Source: Calothrix sp. NIES-3974 (GTDB taxonomy: Bacteria; Cyanobacteriota; Cyanobacteriia; Cyanobacteriales; Nostocaceae). From it: 64,000 bases of DNA. The position numbers were made by a program, and so were the translations under genes. Where the stretch lies: contig NZ_AP018254.1 of assembly GCF_002368395.1 (NCBI RefSeq), positions 620,001 to 684,000 on the forward strand, given 5' to 3'. This document shows positions 45,470-54,867 of the stretch, in pieces (positions within the stretch are counted from its first letter, which is position 1; the number at the start of each line of letters is the position of its first letter). The notes beneath the pieces were generated by a model, which did no database searches, had not been told where the DNA came from, and saw only the letters and a list, made by a program, of their open reading frames with translations.

Positions 45470-47902
45470 ATGCATGACTTGGTTCAAGCGTTGTTAAATA
45501 GCGATGAAAAGGTGGCTTTGCGCCAACTCGTTTCGGTTTTTCGTCGTTTACAGCAGCCCTATTTACTGCGAAATGAGATTTTGCAGGCATTTGGGGAATA
45601 TTGTCGTAGTTCAGAAAAGCCCGCGTATTTTTTCCATGCATCGGCTTTAGGTACTTTGATCCACTATACCCATGAAATTATTCTGGAGGAGGAGAATGTC
45701 TGGTTTGTGGTGCGTCCCCGGATAGCCTATCAGGAGGTTTGGCTGCTGGCAAATGAGATGACCTGTTTTGAGCAGATGAGCGCTCAAGACTTGTTGGATG
45801 TACGCGATCGCTTGGTGAATCGTTACCAACCCCAGTTATTGGAGGTGAATTTCCGTCCGTTTTATGAGGGTGATCCCCATTTGGATGATCCGCGCAAAAT
45901 TGGCCAGGGATTAGCTTTTCTCAACCATCATCTCTGTGATGAAATGGCGAGTAATCCAGAATATTGGCTGGAATTGTTATATAAAGTTTTCCATCGGATT
46001 CGCTATAACGGTGTCCAACTTTTAATCGGCGATCGCATTCGTTCCGGTCGGGAGTTTTCCGAACAAGTAACTCAGGCGATTAATTATCTGCGCGATCGCC
46101 CAGATAATGAACCGTTTGCCAATTTCCGCTTTGATTTACAGTCCCTGGGTCTGGAACCGGGTTGGGGAAATACGGCAGGAAGGGTCAGGGAAACTTTAGA
46201 ATTATTTAATCGGTTGATGGAATCGGCAGAATCTGCCGTATTGGAGGCTTTTGTCGCTCGTGTTCCGGCAATTTTTCGGGTGGTTCTGGTTTCTGTTCAT
46301 GGTTGGGTCGGTCAATCGGGGGTATTAGGTAGACCGGAAACAGCAGGACAGGTAATGTATGTGTTAGAACAAGCACGAGCTTTGGAGGCAAAATTACGGG
46401 AAGAAGTAAAATTGGCTGGTTTGGATAGTTTGGATATCCATCCCCAAGTGGTGATTCTCACCCGGTTAATTCCCAATTGTGAAGGTACTGCCTGTGGTTT
46501 ACGGTTAGAAAAGCTACAGGGTACGGAAAATGGTTGGATTCTCCGGGTACCATTTGTGGATCAACAGGGGCAAATAGTCCAGGATTGGGTGTCGAAGTTT
46601 GAAATTTGGCCCTATTTGGAAAATTTTGCCCTGGAAGCGGAACGGGAAATCCTTGCTCAGTTACGGGGTAAACCGGATTTAATTGTTGGTAATTACAGTG
46701 ATGGGAATTTGGTTGCCTATCTATTGAGTAAGCGGTTAAAAACCCTCCATTGTCAGATTGCCCATTCCCTGGAAAAGCCGAAGTATTTATTTAGTAATCT
46801 CTATTGGCAAGACTTGGAGGAGCAATATCACTTTTCCGCCCAGTTTACAGCCGATTTAATTGGTATGAATGGGGCAGATTTTATTATTACTTCTTCCTAC
46901 CAGGAAATTGTCGGTACTCCCGACACCATTGGTCAATACGAATCCTACCAATGTTTTACCATGCCCCAGTTGTACCATGTGGTAGATGGGATTGATTTAT
47001 TCCATCCCAAATTTAATTATGTACCACCAGGTATTAATGAAACGGCCTTTTTCCCCTATTCGTCACCGGAACGGGATTTAGAATTACGGGACAGGGTACG
47101 AGAAATGTTATTTACCAGTACCGACAGCAGTATTCGTGGTCACTTGACTAATCCGGAAAAACGTCCATTATTAGCTGTAGCACCCATAAATACCATTAAA
47201 AATTTAACTGGGTTAGCAGAATGTTTTGGGCAAAGTCCGGAATTACAAGCTCGGTGTAATTTAATTTTATTAACTAGTAAGTTACACCCGGAACAAGCTA
47301 CCCACCCAGAAGAAGCAGGAGAAATTGCGAAACTACATGAAATTATCGACCGCTATGATTTAGAAAATAGTATCCGTTGGGTAGGAATGCGGATTCCGAC
47401 AATGGAACTTGGCGAGGCATATCGCATCATTGCAGATAGGGAGGGTGTGTTTGTCCATTTTGCTCGCTTTGAAGCCTTTGGACGCACTTTAATCGAAGCG
47501 ATGATTTCTGGTTTACCAACCTTTGCGACAAAGTTTGGTGGTGCATCCGAGGTAATTGATGATGAAAATTTCCATCTCAACCCGACTGACCTGGAGGGTA
47601 CTGCCGCAAAAATTCGCCAATTTTTAGATGATTGTGATACCAACCCCGAATACTGGTTAAAAATATCAAATCATCAAATTGAGAGAGTGCGATCGCATTA
47701 TTCCTGGGAAGTACATACAAAACAATTATCTCTGCTGGCGAAAATTTATCGCTTCTGGGATTTTGTCAAGCGAGAAACCGCTCAAGGCTATGCTCAAGGT
47801 GCAAGACAAGGTTTATGGCGGTATCTGGATACTTTGTATCATTTTGTTTATAAACCTCGCGCGGCAATGATTCAAACCACGAAAACTACCCATGTGGAAT
47901 AG
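45470..47902 (+). CDS. susA: sucrose synthase
   Basis: 810 residues from the ATG at 45470, matching the usual ~806. This start gives MHDLVQALLNSDEK, as in nostocalean SusA, and has GGGAG upstream; an ATG at 45398 would add 24 unrelated residues. The N-terminal regulatory region (to ~260) precedes a GT-B catalytic core: VSVHGWVGQSGVLGRPETAG (acceptor side), GNYSDGNLVAYLLSKRL, YLFSNLYWQDLEEQYHFS, and the donor motif FEAFGRTLIEAMISGLPTFA with its two Glu residues. It reversibly makes UDP- or ADP-glucose plus fructose from sucrose. In Nostocales it links sucrose cleavage to polysaccharide synthesis. Confidence 0.95.
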   Translation: MHDLVQALLNSDEKVALRQLVSVFRRLQQPYLLRNEILQAFGEYCRSSEKPAYFFHASALGTLIHYTHEIILEEENVWFVVRPRIAYQEVWLLANEMTCFEQMSAQDLLDVRDRLVNRYQPQLLEVNFRPFYEGDPHLDDPRKIGQGLAFLNHHLCDEMASNPEYWLELLYKVFHRIRYNGVQLLIGDRIRSGREFSEQVTQAINYLRDRPDNEPFANFRFDLQSLGLEPGWGNTAGRVRETLELFNRLMESAESAVLEAFVARVPAIFRVVLVSVHGWVGQSGVLGRPETAGQVMYVLEQARALEAKLREEVKLAGLDSLDIHPQVVILTRLIPNCEGTACGLRLEKLQGTENGWILRVPFVDQQGQIVQDWVSKFEIWPYLENFALEAEREILAQLRGKPDLIVGNYSDGNLVAYLLSKRLKTLHCQIAHSLEKPKYLFSNLYWQDLEEQYHFSAQFTADLIGMNGADFIITSSYQEIVGTPDTIGQYESYQCFTMPQLYHVVDGIDLFHPKFNYVPPGINETAFFPYSSPERDLELRDRVREMLFTSTDSSIRGHLTNPEKRPLLAVAPINTIKNLTGLAECFGQSPELQARCNLILLTSKLHPEQATHPEEAGEIAKLHEIIDRYDLENSIRWVGMRIPTMELGEAYRIIADREGVFVHFARFEAFGRTLIEAMISGLPTFATKFGGASEVIDDENFHLNPTDLEGTAAKIRQFLDDCDTNPEYWLKISNHQIERVRSHYSWEVHTKQLSLLAKIYRFWDFVKRETAQGYAQGARQGLWRYLDTLYHFVYKPRAAMIQTTKTTHVE

Positions 47903-48307
47903 GTATTTTTCATGGCTGGATACATAGGGAGTGGAGAGTAGGGAGTAGGAATGGGTGATTTTGATGTTTGGCTTTGCCGTGACGACATGGGAGACTTGGC
48001 TAGTAGCACAGAACAAGAAACAAGAGTTTTGCTAATTGTGTCCCCACTCCCTCAGCAGAGAAGGGAAGAACTCGCAGAGGAATAAACTGCGTGGCGTTGC
48101 TAAATTTAGGTATGAATTCCCAATCTATCCCGGAGATATAGCGCTGCTACGTCTCGACACAACATCAAATTTTCAATTTATTCATATTCATATTCAGCAA
48201 CGTCAACTGTTTACCACCTATTCCCTATTGCCCATTCCCCATTCCCTAATTAAATAATTACTGTTTACTTGTAACTGGTTCTATGGAAGTTGGGAGAAGC
48301 GAAACTG
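47903..48307. other. spacer between sucrose synthase and the GH65 fusion
   Basis: 405 bp with STRR-like heptamer runs (GGGAGTGGAGAGTAGGGAG at about 47928 and CCTATTCCCTATTGCCC at about 48218). No gene and no clear terminator, so read-through from susA into the GH65 gene is possible. Confidence 0.5.
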
Positions 48308-51262
48308 ATGGATATGACTTGGAAGCACGGAGATTTTGTTTATACTGACTGGAATTTGATTGAAACGCGGTTTGACCCCAAGCAAATCCATCACCGGGAA
48401 ACCACCTTTACTATCGGTAATGGGTACTTGGGAACGCGAGGTGGTTTTGAGGAAGGTTATCCCCGTTCAAACCAAGCAACCTTAATACATGGTGTTTTCG
48501 ATGATGTACCCATTGTCTACACAGAATTGGCCAATTGTCCAGATTGGTTGCCTTTAGAAATCACCATTATTACCGGTGATGCTCCCGGTGAGGTGACTCG
48601 CGAACGGTTTCGCCTTGACCGGGGAGAAATCCTCGAATATGAACGGTTACTAGATTTACGACGGGCTTTGTTGCGACGGAAAATGCGTTGGCGTAGTCCC
48701 AGTGGCAAAACAATCGATTTGGAATTTGAACGCTTTGCTAGTCGTGCTGATACCCGTGTCCTCGCCATCCAATGCGCGATCGCTGCGGTGGATTTTAGCG
48801 GCAAAATTGAGGTACAAGCTAGTCTCAATGGCTATCCGGAAAACCAAGGCTACAATCACTGGGAATTATTGGATCAATCGGCTACAACTAGCGAAATTTG
48901 GCTACACCTACGTACCCGCAGTTCCCGCATTGAATTAGGTATGGCTAGTCGTCTTCACGTCGTGGGTACGGGAGCAACCATCACCGTAGCTAATCCCCCC
49001 GGCTATCCCACCCAAATCGCCAGTTTCTCTGTCACCCCAGGACAACGGGTGACTGTCGAAAAATTAGTCACATTTTCCACATCCCGCTATGGGGAAAAAC
49101 CCTTAAAATCAGCCCAGGGTAAATTGGCGGTATTACCTAGCTACTACCATTTGAAAACAGCCCATATCCGAGCTTGGAATCGGATTTGGCAATACAGTGA
49201 TGTCGCCATTGAAGGTGAAACCCGCGCAGCCTTAGCCGTCCGTTACAACCTCTTCCAACTATTAATTGCTGCACCCCACGACGATGACCGGGTGAGCATC
49301 GCCGCCAAAACCCTCAGTGGATTTGGTTATCGAGGACATGTATTTTGGGATACAGAAATTTTTATCTTGCCCTTTTTTATTTTTACCCAACCAGAACTAG
49401 CGAAAAATTTACTCACCTATCGGTATAAAACCTTAGATGGGGCACGGCGGAAAGCCGCCCACTACGGCTACAAAGGAGCAATGTATGCCTGGGAAAGTGG
49501 TGATACGGGGGATGAAATTACACCTCGGTGGTTGCCCCCCAACGACCCCTATGGTGAAGATATTCGCATTTGGTGTCGCGATCGCGAGATTCATATTAGT
49601 GCCGATGTGGCCTATGCAGTATGGAGCTATTGGCAAGCAACGGGGGACGATGAATGGATGCGCGATTGTGGAGCGGAAATTATCCTCGATACGGCGGTGT
49701 TTTGGGGTAGTCGGGTAGAATACAACACCAAAAATGAAAAGTATGAAATCAAGGGTGTGATTGGTGCTGATGAATACCACGAAAACTGCAATAATAACAC
49801 TTTTACCAATCGGATGGTGCAGTGGCATCTGGAAAAAGCCCTACGGGTTCACGATTGGCTGCGGGGAGCCTATCCCCAAAAGGCGGGGGAACTAGATACG
49901 AAGTTGCAAATCACCGTTGCTCGCCGTAACCGTTGGCAAGACATCATCGACAATATTACCATTAATTACGATGCCCACACCGGCTTAATCGAACAACACG
50001 ACGGCTTTTTCCAACTCAAGGACATCGATTTACAATCCTACGAACCCCGTCACAAATCCATGCAAACCATCCTGGGAATTGAAGGTGCGAATCATTACCA
50101 AGTCCTCAAACAACCGGATGTGTTAATGCTGTTATATTTAATGCGCCAATCCCAGGAATTTCCCTATACACCCGAAAACCTCCGGGTCAACTGGGAATAC
50201 TATGCTCCCCGCACCGATATTACCTACGGCTCCTCCCTGGGACCGGCGATTCACGCCATTCTTGCCGCCGACCTCAATCAATCGGAACAAGCCTACCACA
50301 ACTTTATCCAAGCAGCCCTAGTCGATATCGAGGATACCCGTAGAAATGCCCATGAAGGTATCCACGGAGCCAGTGCCGGCGGAATTTGGCAAGCGGTTGT
50401 ATTTGGCTTTGGTGGTGTCCAATTTAGCAACTCCGGCCCCATCGCCAAACCCCAACTACCCCCCACCTGGAACCGACTACAATTCAAAATCCATTGGTGT
50501 GGAAAATGGCACGAAATTGATATTACCCAAAGCTCCGCCCAAGTAACCGAATTCCATACCCCTCAGCCCACACCCATGGTAAAAAATACAGATATTGCAG
50601 GTTTTATATTTGACCTGGATGGCGTACTTACGGATACCGCCGAATACCATTACCGCGCTTGGCAACGCCTCGCCGACGAAGAAGGCATACCCTTTGACCG
50701 CACCATCAACGAAGAATTACGGGGGGTTTCTCGTCGTGCTTCCCTGCTACGGATTATCGGCGATCGCAAATACAGCGAGGAGGAACTAGAAATCATGATG
50801 ACACGTAAAAATAACTACTATGTGGAGTCGATTGAGAATATTACTCCAGCGGATTTACTACCTGGTGCGGGGGAATTACTAGATGAATTGCGTAGTGCTG
50901 GTATAAAAATCGCGCTTGGTTCCGCCAGTAAGAATGCCCGTCCTGTCCTGGAAAAGTTGGGAATCGCCGACAAAATTGACGTGGTAGCCGACGGCTATAG
51001 TGTGGTGAATCCCAAGCCTGCCCCTGATTTGTTTTTATACGCTGCCCGCGAAATGCAACTGACACCGAATCAGTGCGTGGTAGTGGAAGATGCCAGTGCC
51101 GGAATTGATGCGGCTTTAGCTGCGGGAATGTGTGCCATTGGCTTAGGTCCCCAGGAGCGGGTAGGACATGCCCACGTAGTTTTACCGAGTTTGGCTTCGG
51201 TAACGTGGCAAGATATACAAGCTCGAATTCAGGGTGTGCAACCAGTGAGAAATGTGAGGTAA
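48308..51262 (+). CDS. GH65 disaccharide phosphorylase fused to beta-phosphoglucomutase
   Basis: 984 residues. Residues 1-~755 form a family 65 phosphorylase: N-terminal beta-sandwich, then an (alpha/alpha)6 barrel with general acid Glu489 in GVIGADEYHENC, and HKSMQTILG near the phosphate site. Residues ~760-980 form a HAD-superfamily beta-phosphoglucomutase: nucleophile Asp769 and acid/base Asp771 in FIFDLDGVLTD, plus GSASKNARPVL and VVEDASAGIDAA. The first domain would split an alpha-linked glucose disaccharide (maltose, trehalose, kojibiose or nigerose type) into beta-glucose-1-phosphate; the second converts that to glucose-6-phosphate. ATG 48308 is chosen with GGGAGAAG upstream. It lies next to susA. 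Confidence 0.93.
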   Translation: MDMTWKHGDFVYTDWNLIETRFDPKQIHHRETTFTIGNGYLGTRGGFEEGYPRSNQATLIHGVFDDVPIVYTELANCPDWLPLEITIITGDAPGEVTRERFRLDRGEILEYERLLDLRRALLRRKMRWRSPSGKTIDLEFERFASRADTRVLAIQCAIAAVDFSGKIEVQASLNGYPENQGYNHWELLDQSATTSEIWLHLRTRSSRIELGMASRLHVVGTGATITVANPPGYPTQIASFSVTPGQRVTVEKLVTFSTSRYGEKPLKSAQGKLAVLPSYYHLKTAHIRAWNRIWQYSDVAIEGETRAALAVRYNLFQLLIAAPHDDDRVSIAAKTLSGFGYRGHVFWDTEIFILPFFIFTQPELAKNLLTYRYKTLDGARRKAAHYGYKGAMYAWESGDTGDEITPRWLPPNDPYGEDIRIWCRDREIHISADVAYAVWSYWQATGDDEWMRDCGAEIILDTAVFWGSRVEYNTKNEKYEIKGVIGADEYHENCNNNTFTNRMVQWHLEKALRVHDWLRGAYPQKAGELDTKLQITVARRNRWQDIIDNITINYDAHTGLIEQHDGFFQLKDIDLQSYEPRHKSMQTILGIEGANHYQVLKQPDVLMLLYLMRQSQEFPYTPENLRVNWEYYAPRTDITYGSSLGPAIHAILAADLNQSEQAYHNFIQAALVDIEDTRRNAHEGIHGASAGGIWQAVVFGFGGVQFSNSGPIAKPQLPPTWNRLQFKIHWCGKWHEIDITQSSAQVTEFHTPQPTPMVKNTDIAGFIFDLDGVLTDTAEYHYRAWQRLADEEGIPFDRTINEELRGVSRRASLLRIIGDRKYSEEELEIMMTRKNNYYVESIENITPADLLPGAGELLDELRSAGIKIALGSASKNARPVLEKLGIADKIDVVADGYSVVNPKPAPDLFLYAAREMQLTPNQCVVVEDASAGIDAALAAGMCAIGLGPQERVGHAHVVLPSLASVTWQDIQARIQGVQPVRNVR

Positions 51263-51516
51263 ATACAGGGGGAGGGTACAAATAATACCCTAAATTTAGA
51301 TTTTGGATTTTACGGAAAGTCAGGGAAGAGAAGTTACCGGGAAGATTTTCTCCTTACAAAGTTCTACGGGGGGAGTATCCCCCCACAGACTTTGCGCTTT
51401 CCGGTAAACTTCGGGGAGATTTATTCTTCCGCCAAAACTTCCCAGATAGATTCTAAATGGGGATTCTTTTTTGTACTAAATTGTAGGGTCAGCGACATAA
51501 CTGCAACTCAAGAAGG

Positions 51517-51887
51517 TTAATTTAATTCCCCTTGTTGTCTGTGTTCACTAGCCAATTGAACTTCAATTTCCAAATTACTAGCTTCCCCTTCTAGTTCATG
51601 GGTTAACTGTTCTAGGTCATCCGCAATCAAGTTAATTCCCTCTACCAAATGCTTCCCTTCAGCAAGCTTTTGATCTAACTGCTGAAAACTGGCTTCTATT
51701 TCGGCAAAAATCCCTTGATATTCATCGAAAGGCTGTTGTTTCAATTGAATAATATTAATTGCCTTTTCCCAAGTGAGTTTATAACGAAAATCACTGAACT
51801 GCAACTCGGTATATTTACCCTTCAATTCCCGAGTTGTTGTGACTTGGGCTAACTCGAATGCTTTTTTTTTAACTGTTGTAGCTTCAT
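51517..51887 (-). CDS. coiled-coil hypothetical protein, interrupted at an A AAA AAG slippery site
   Basis: An open frame (51517-51825) begins only at TTG, but its frame continues upstream as coding-like sequence to nine consecutive A (complement of 51862-51870). An ATG at 51887 with AGGA upstream reads MKLQQLKKK and then meets a stop unless the ribosome shifts -1 at A AAA AAG. After the shift the product reads KKKAFELAQVTTTRELKG and continues for ~123 residues. The C-terminal half is an acidic coiled coil (about 60-123). The break may be programmed frameshifting, transcriptional slippage, a fresh mutation or a homopolymer sequencing error. Function is unknown. Confidence 0.65.
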
Positions 51888-52242
51888 CTCATTATCCTGA
51901 TTAATTTGAAAAGATTTATATATTTTTTTGAGCTAGGGAACAGGTGATAGAAGCGACATTGAGTCTGGCTGAATATTGATCAAGATTCAAGTACGACTCC
52001 TACAGTGTTGTATATATTCAAATCTGGAAATAAATCTTGTGAACCATTTTCATGAATTTCAAATATAATTGCAAACCATGACATGTAACAGTATGCGGCT
52101 GTGTACCGATGAACAAATCATGCACCCAGATAAATTTATCAAAACAATAAGCCTTTTTTCCCGTAATTTTGAACCCTACATTTGCAGTCGATTATCACCC
52201 AGTATTTTTAGGTCATTGCAACACCACAGGTAAATTCCTGTT
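51888..52242. other. gene-free spacer
   Basis: 355 bp, AT-rich, between two minus-strand coiled-coil genes. I see no open frame, hairpin or repeat of note; the promoter of the gene ending at 51517 should be here. Confidence 0.4.
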
Positions 52243-52923
52243 TTAGACATGAGGATGAATTTTTAAGATTTTTCTATACTTATCAATCTCTACTTTCAAA
52301 GCTTTATTTTCTTGTAGTAATTCTTTAACTTGTTGACGAGCTTGGTCTCGTTCCTGTTGGAATCTGAGGGTATGAGCAACCCTCCCTCCTAAACTTTGGT
52401 TATTCTTCGCTAATTTTTCTCTAGCTTTTTGGGTTTGCTCAAATTGTTTCTTTAGCTGTTCAAATTCTTGGAGTAGTTCTGTATAGGCATGACTAGCCTC
52501 TAGTTTAGCTTGTAATGCTTGATTTTGGACTTCTAAAGCTGCAACTTTTGCTTCTAACTGTTTAATTTCATTGTCTTTACCAAATAGCTTCTCCTGAAGA
52601 ATTTTAAACAATCTGTGTAGTCGCGATCGCTCTGCGGTTAGTTCTTGAAAAATATTTTGATATTCTTCGGCTTTTTCCCGCAGAAAACCGGTTCGCGCTT
52701 GGAGGACACGAGAAGTACACTCATATTTAATAATAGCTATAATTTTAGCTCTTTCTGCCTCTGGTAAAGCCATCACTTCTGCACAACAACGTAAATCATC
52801 ATAGTTAGTGCATTCGTGACGTAGTTGATAGGTGGTGACATGTTCTGCCGCACCGATCAATCGGTGCTGTTTTAATTTTACCCGTTTGTGCCAGTAGTCG
52901 AAAATTTCTTTATTATTTTCCAT
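52243..52923 (-). CDS. hypothetical coiled-coil protein
   Basis: 226 residues. The N-terminal ~85 residues form a compact region with scattered Cys and His (HECTNYDDLRCCAEVMAL and YECTSRVLQAR). From about residue 90 to 220 it is a nearly continuous coiled coil with Leu/Ala heptads (LEAKVAALEVQNQALQAKLE). No signal peptide or membrane helix. I recognise no family. The short head plus long rod would suit a DNA-binding or scaffold protein, but that is a guess. Confidence 0.75.
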   Translation of the reverse strand: MENNKEIFDYWHKRVKLKQHRLIGAAEHVTTYQLRHECTNYDDLRCCAEVMALPEAERAKIIAIIKYECTSRVLQARTGFLREKAEEYQNIFQELTAERSRLHRLFKILQEKLFGKDNEIKQLEAKVAALEVQNQALQAKLEASHAYTELLQEFEQLKKQFEQTQKAREKLAKNNQSLGGRVAHTLRFQQERDQARQQVKELLQENKALKVEIDKYRKILKIHPHV

Positions 52924-53102
52924 TGATCGCGTTTCACCCAGGTCTGAATGGATTATCTATGACATCCCTTGTTCAAACTAATGATTTATTATTGGAGCAT
53001 AGTATATAAGTTAACCTGTTTTTCCTGGGGCTATGTCCGCAAACCGGATCATTTCATGAAATCTTCTCTATTTTTCTCTATTTGTGTCATGTGTTAGGGA
53101 GA

Positions 53103-53120
53103 GACGCGATATATCGCGTC
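53103..53120. repeat. perfect palindrome GACGCGATATATCGCGTC
   Basis: Perfect 18-bp inverted repeat preceded by AGGGAGA and followed by TGTACGGGAGTAGTGAG, the consensus context of the family. It lies in the 346-bp spacer 52924-53269, which has no gene; CTACTCCCTATTCCC heptamers abut the end of bioB. Confidence 0.8.
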
Positions 53121-53269
53121 TGTACGGGAGTAGTGAGTCGGGAGTGGGAGAAAAATCACTTTCATACGTCCTGGTGTACGCAGTTCATGATGACTACTTA
53201 TTCACAGATATCTATCCAAAAACCCACCTTCTCACCCCTGCGTGAAATTAATGTAGTTTTTCCTACTCC

Positions 53270-54280
53270 CTATTCCCTACATAATTCACAACTTTCCTGT
53301 CGCTTTTGCTGACCGACAAAGGGAGGACGCATCGTTAAGCCGAGTAAATTTAACATTTCGTGGTCAGTATCATATCCCGGACAGGGGGTTGTCACCGTTA
53401 GCATTTTACCGTCATCGCTGGAAAAAATCGAATTTGCTCCCGCCATAAAACATAAAGCCTGTTCCACTGGGGAAAGTCTAGCTCTACCAGCACTCAAACG
53501 GACATCGGATGTGGGCATAATAATTCTTGCTGTCGCAATCATTCGTACCACATCCCAAATGGGGACATCGGGATTATTGGCTAGGGGTGTACCGGGAACT
53601 TGAGATAGGATATTGATGGGTACGGATTCGGGATGGGGTTGGAGATGAGCGAGGGTATGTAACATGGAAATCCGGTCTGTGACGCTTTCCCCTAATCCTA
53701 AAATTCCCCCAGAACAAACGGTGACATTGGTTTGGCGGACATTTTCAATTGTATTTAAGCGGTCATCGTAGGTACGGGTGGAAATAATTGTGCTGTAGTA
53801 TTCACGGGATGTATCCAAGTTATGATTATAGGCATATAAACCTGCTTCTGCTAAACGTTGGGCTTGATTTTCCGTCAGCATACCTAGGGTACAGCAAACC
53901 TCCATCCCCATATCCGTGACCTCGCGTACCATTTCTAACACTTGGTCAAATTGCTGATTATCTTTAACTTCTCGCCAAGCAGCACCCATACACACCCGAC
54001 TGACACCGTTAGCTTGGGCTTGTTTGGCAATATTCACGACGGTTTCCTTGTCCATCAAGGCTTGGGGTTTCACCTCTGTTTTGTAGCGTGATGATTGGGC
54101 ACAATATCCGCAATCCTCCGGACACGCACCGGTTTTAATGGAGATTAATTTACAAACTTGAATTTCTTGCGAATTATGATATTGACGATGTACGGTTGCA
54201 GCTTGGTAAATTAATTCCAGAAACGGTCTATTGTAGATATCTTGGATTTCTGCTTCTTGCCAATCGTAGCGAATTCCCAC
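53270..54280 (-). CDS. bioB: biotin synthase
   Basis: 336 residues, normal length. The radical-SAM 4Fe-4S ligands are in [14 protein letters not shown] (C-x3-C-x2-C, about residues 53-60). Other conserved sites are [32 protein letters not shown] and SAGRARL near the second (2Fe-2S) cluster. It inserts sulfur into dethiobiotin, the last step of biotin synthesis. The start is GTG 54280 with AAGGAAGGG just upstream. No other bio genes are adjacent, as is common in cyanobacteria. Confidence 0.97.
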   Translation of the reverse strand: MGIRYDWQEAEIQDIYNRPFLELIYQAATVHRQYHNSQEIQVCKLISIKTGACPEDCGYCAQSSRYKTEVKPQALMDKETVVNIAKQAQANGVSRVCMGAAWREVKDNQQFDQVLEMVREVTDMGMEVCCTLGMLTENQAQRLAEAGLYAYNHNLDTSREYYSTIISTRTYDDRLNTIENVRQTNVTVCSGGILGLGESVTDRISMLHTLAHLQPHPESVPINILSQVPGTPLANNPDVPIWDVVRMIATARIIMPTSDVRLSAGRARLSPVEQALCFMAGANSIFSSDDGKMLTVTTPCPGYDTDHEMLNLLGLTMRPPFVGQQKRQESCELCRE

Positions 54281-54434
54281 GTTCCCTTCCTTGTCACGAA
54301 AAATTGTGCTGATGCGAATTATGTAGCAAAATCTTGATCAACATACCCTGGATTTCTCACACGTCCCTAAAGTTTACAGGGAGTAGGGATTAGGGAGTGG
54401 GGAGTATTGGGGAAACCAACCCCAATTGGTTACT

Positions 54435-54614
54435 CTAGTACAAGTTGGCGGAAATATCCAGACCATTTATCTGGTGACTATGCTTTGCGTAGTCATCCAG
54501 TGCGTGAAGGCTACCGCCTTCATTCACGAGTTAAGAACCTCACACCCTTGAACTCCCACACGCAGCATGGGAGCTAGAGAGGATGGCAGGTGTATTGACA
54601 CCGTGTGGTACTAG
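54435..54614 (+). ncRNA. structured omega-RNA/HEARO-like element, copy B
   Basis: 180 bp bounded by CTAGTAC and GTACTAG. Hairpins in order are CCAGA/TCTGG, GACTATGC-TTT-GCGTAGTC, GAAGGC-TACC-GCCTTC within a longer GCGTGA/TCACG stem, and GGTGT-ATT-(G)ACACC near the end. It is related to 10469-10662. No endonuclease or transposase gene is near, so if it is an omega-RNA it is solitary. The spacer 54281-54867 holds no gene; a short frame over the 3' half is a shadow. Confidence 0.55.
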
Positions 54615-54867
54615 ATTTATGGCTCCCTCGCTGAAAGTACAGGATAGGAGATTAGTTTTGCTATGTATGTTTAGTCTAGGGTATCAAGTTTTTGGCCAGT
54701 CCAGGGCGATAGTCCAGAAAATTTCTGTTTTGTTTTGTCAAGATTTCATACTTCCTATTTTTATACTTGATTTTAATGCGATCGCAAATAGTAGTTTTAT
54801 TTACACGGTGTTGTAGTAGATTAACTTCAAACAGCAAACAGTTCTAATCTAAAATCGAATATTGAAC

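Noticed and set aside
54583-54816. 77-residue plus-strand frame
   Set aside because: It overlaps the 3' half of the omega-RNA-like element and continues into AT-rich spacer; composition is not protein-like.
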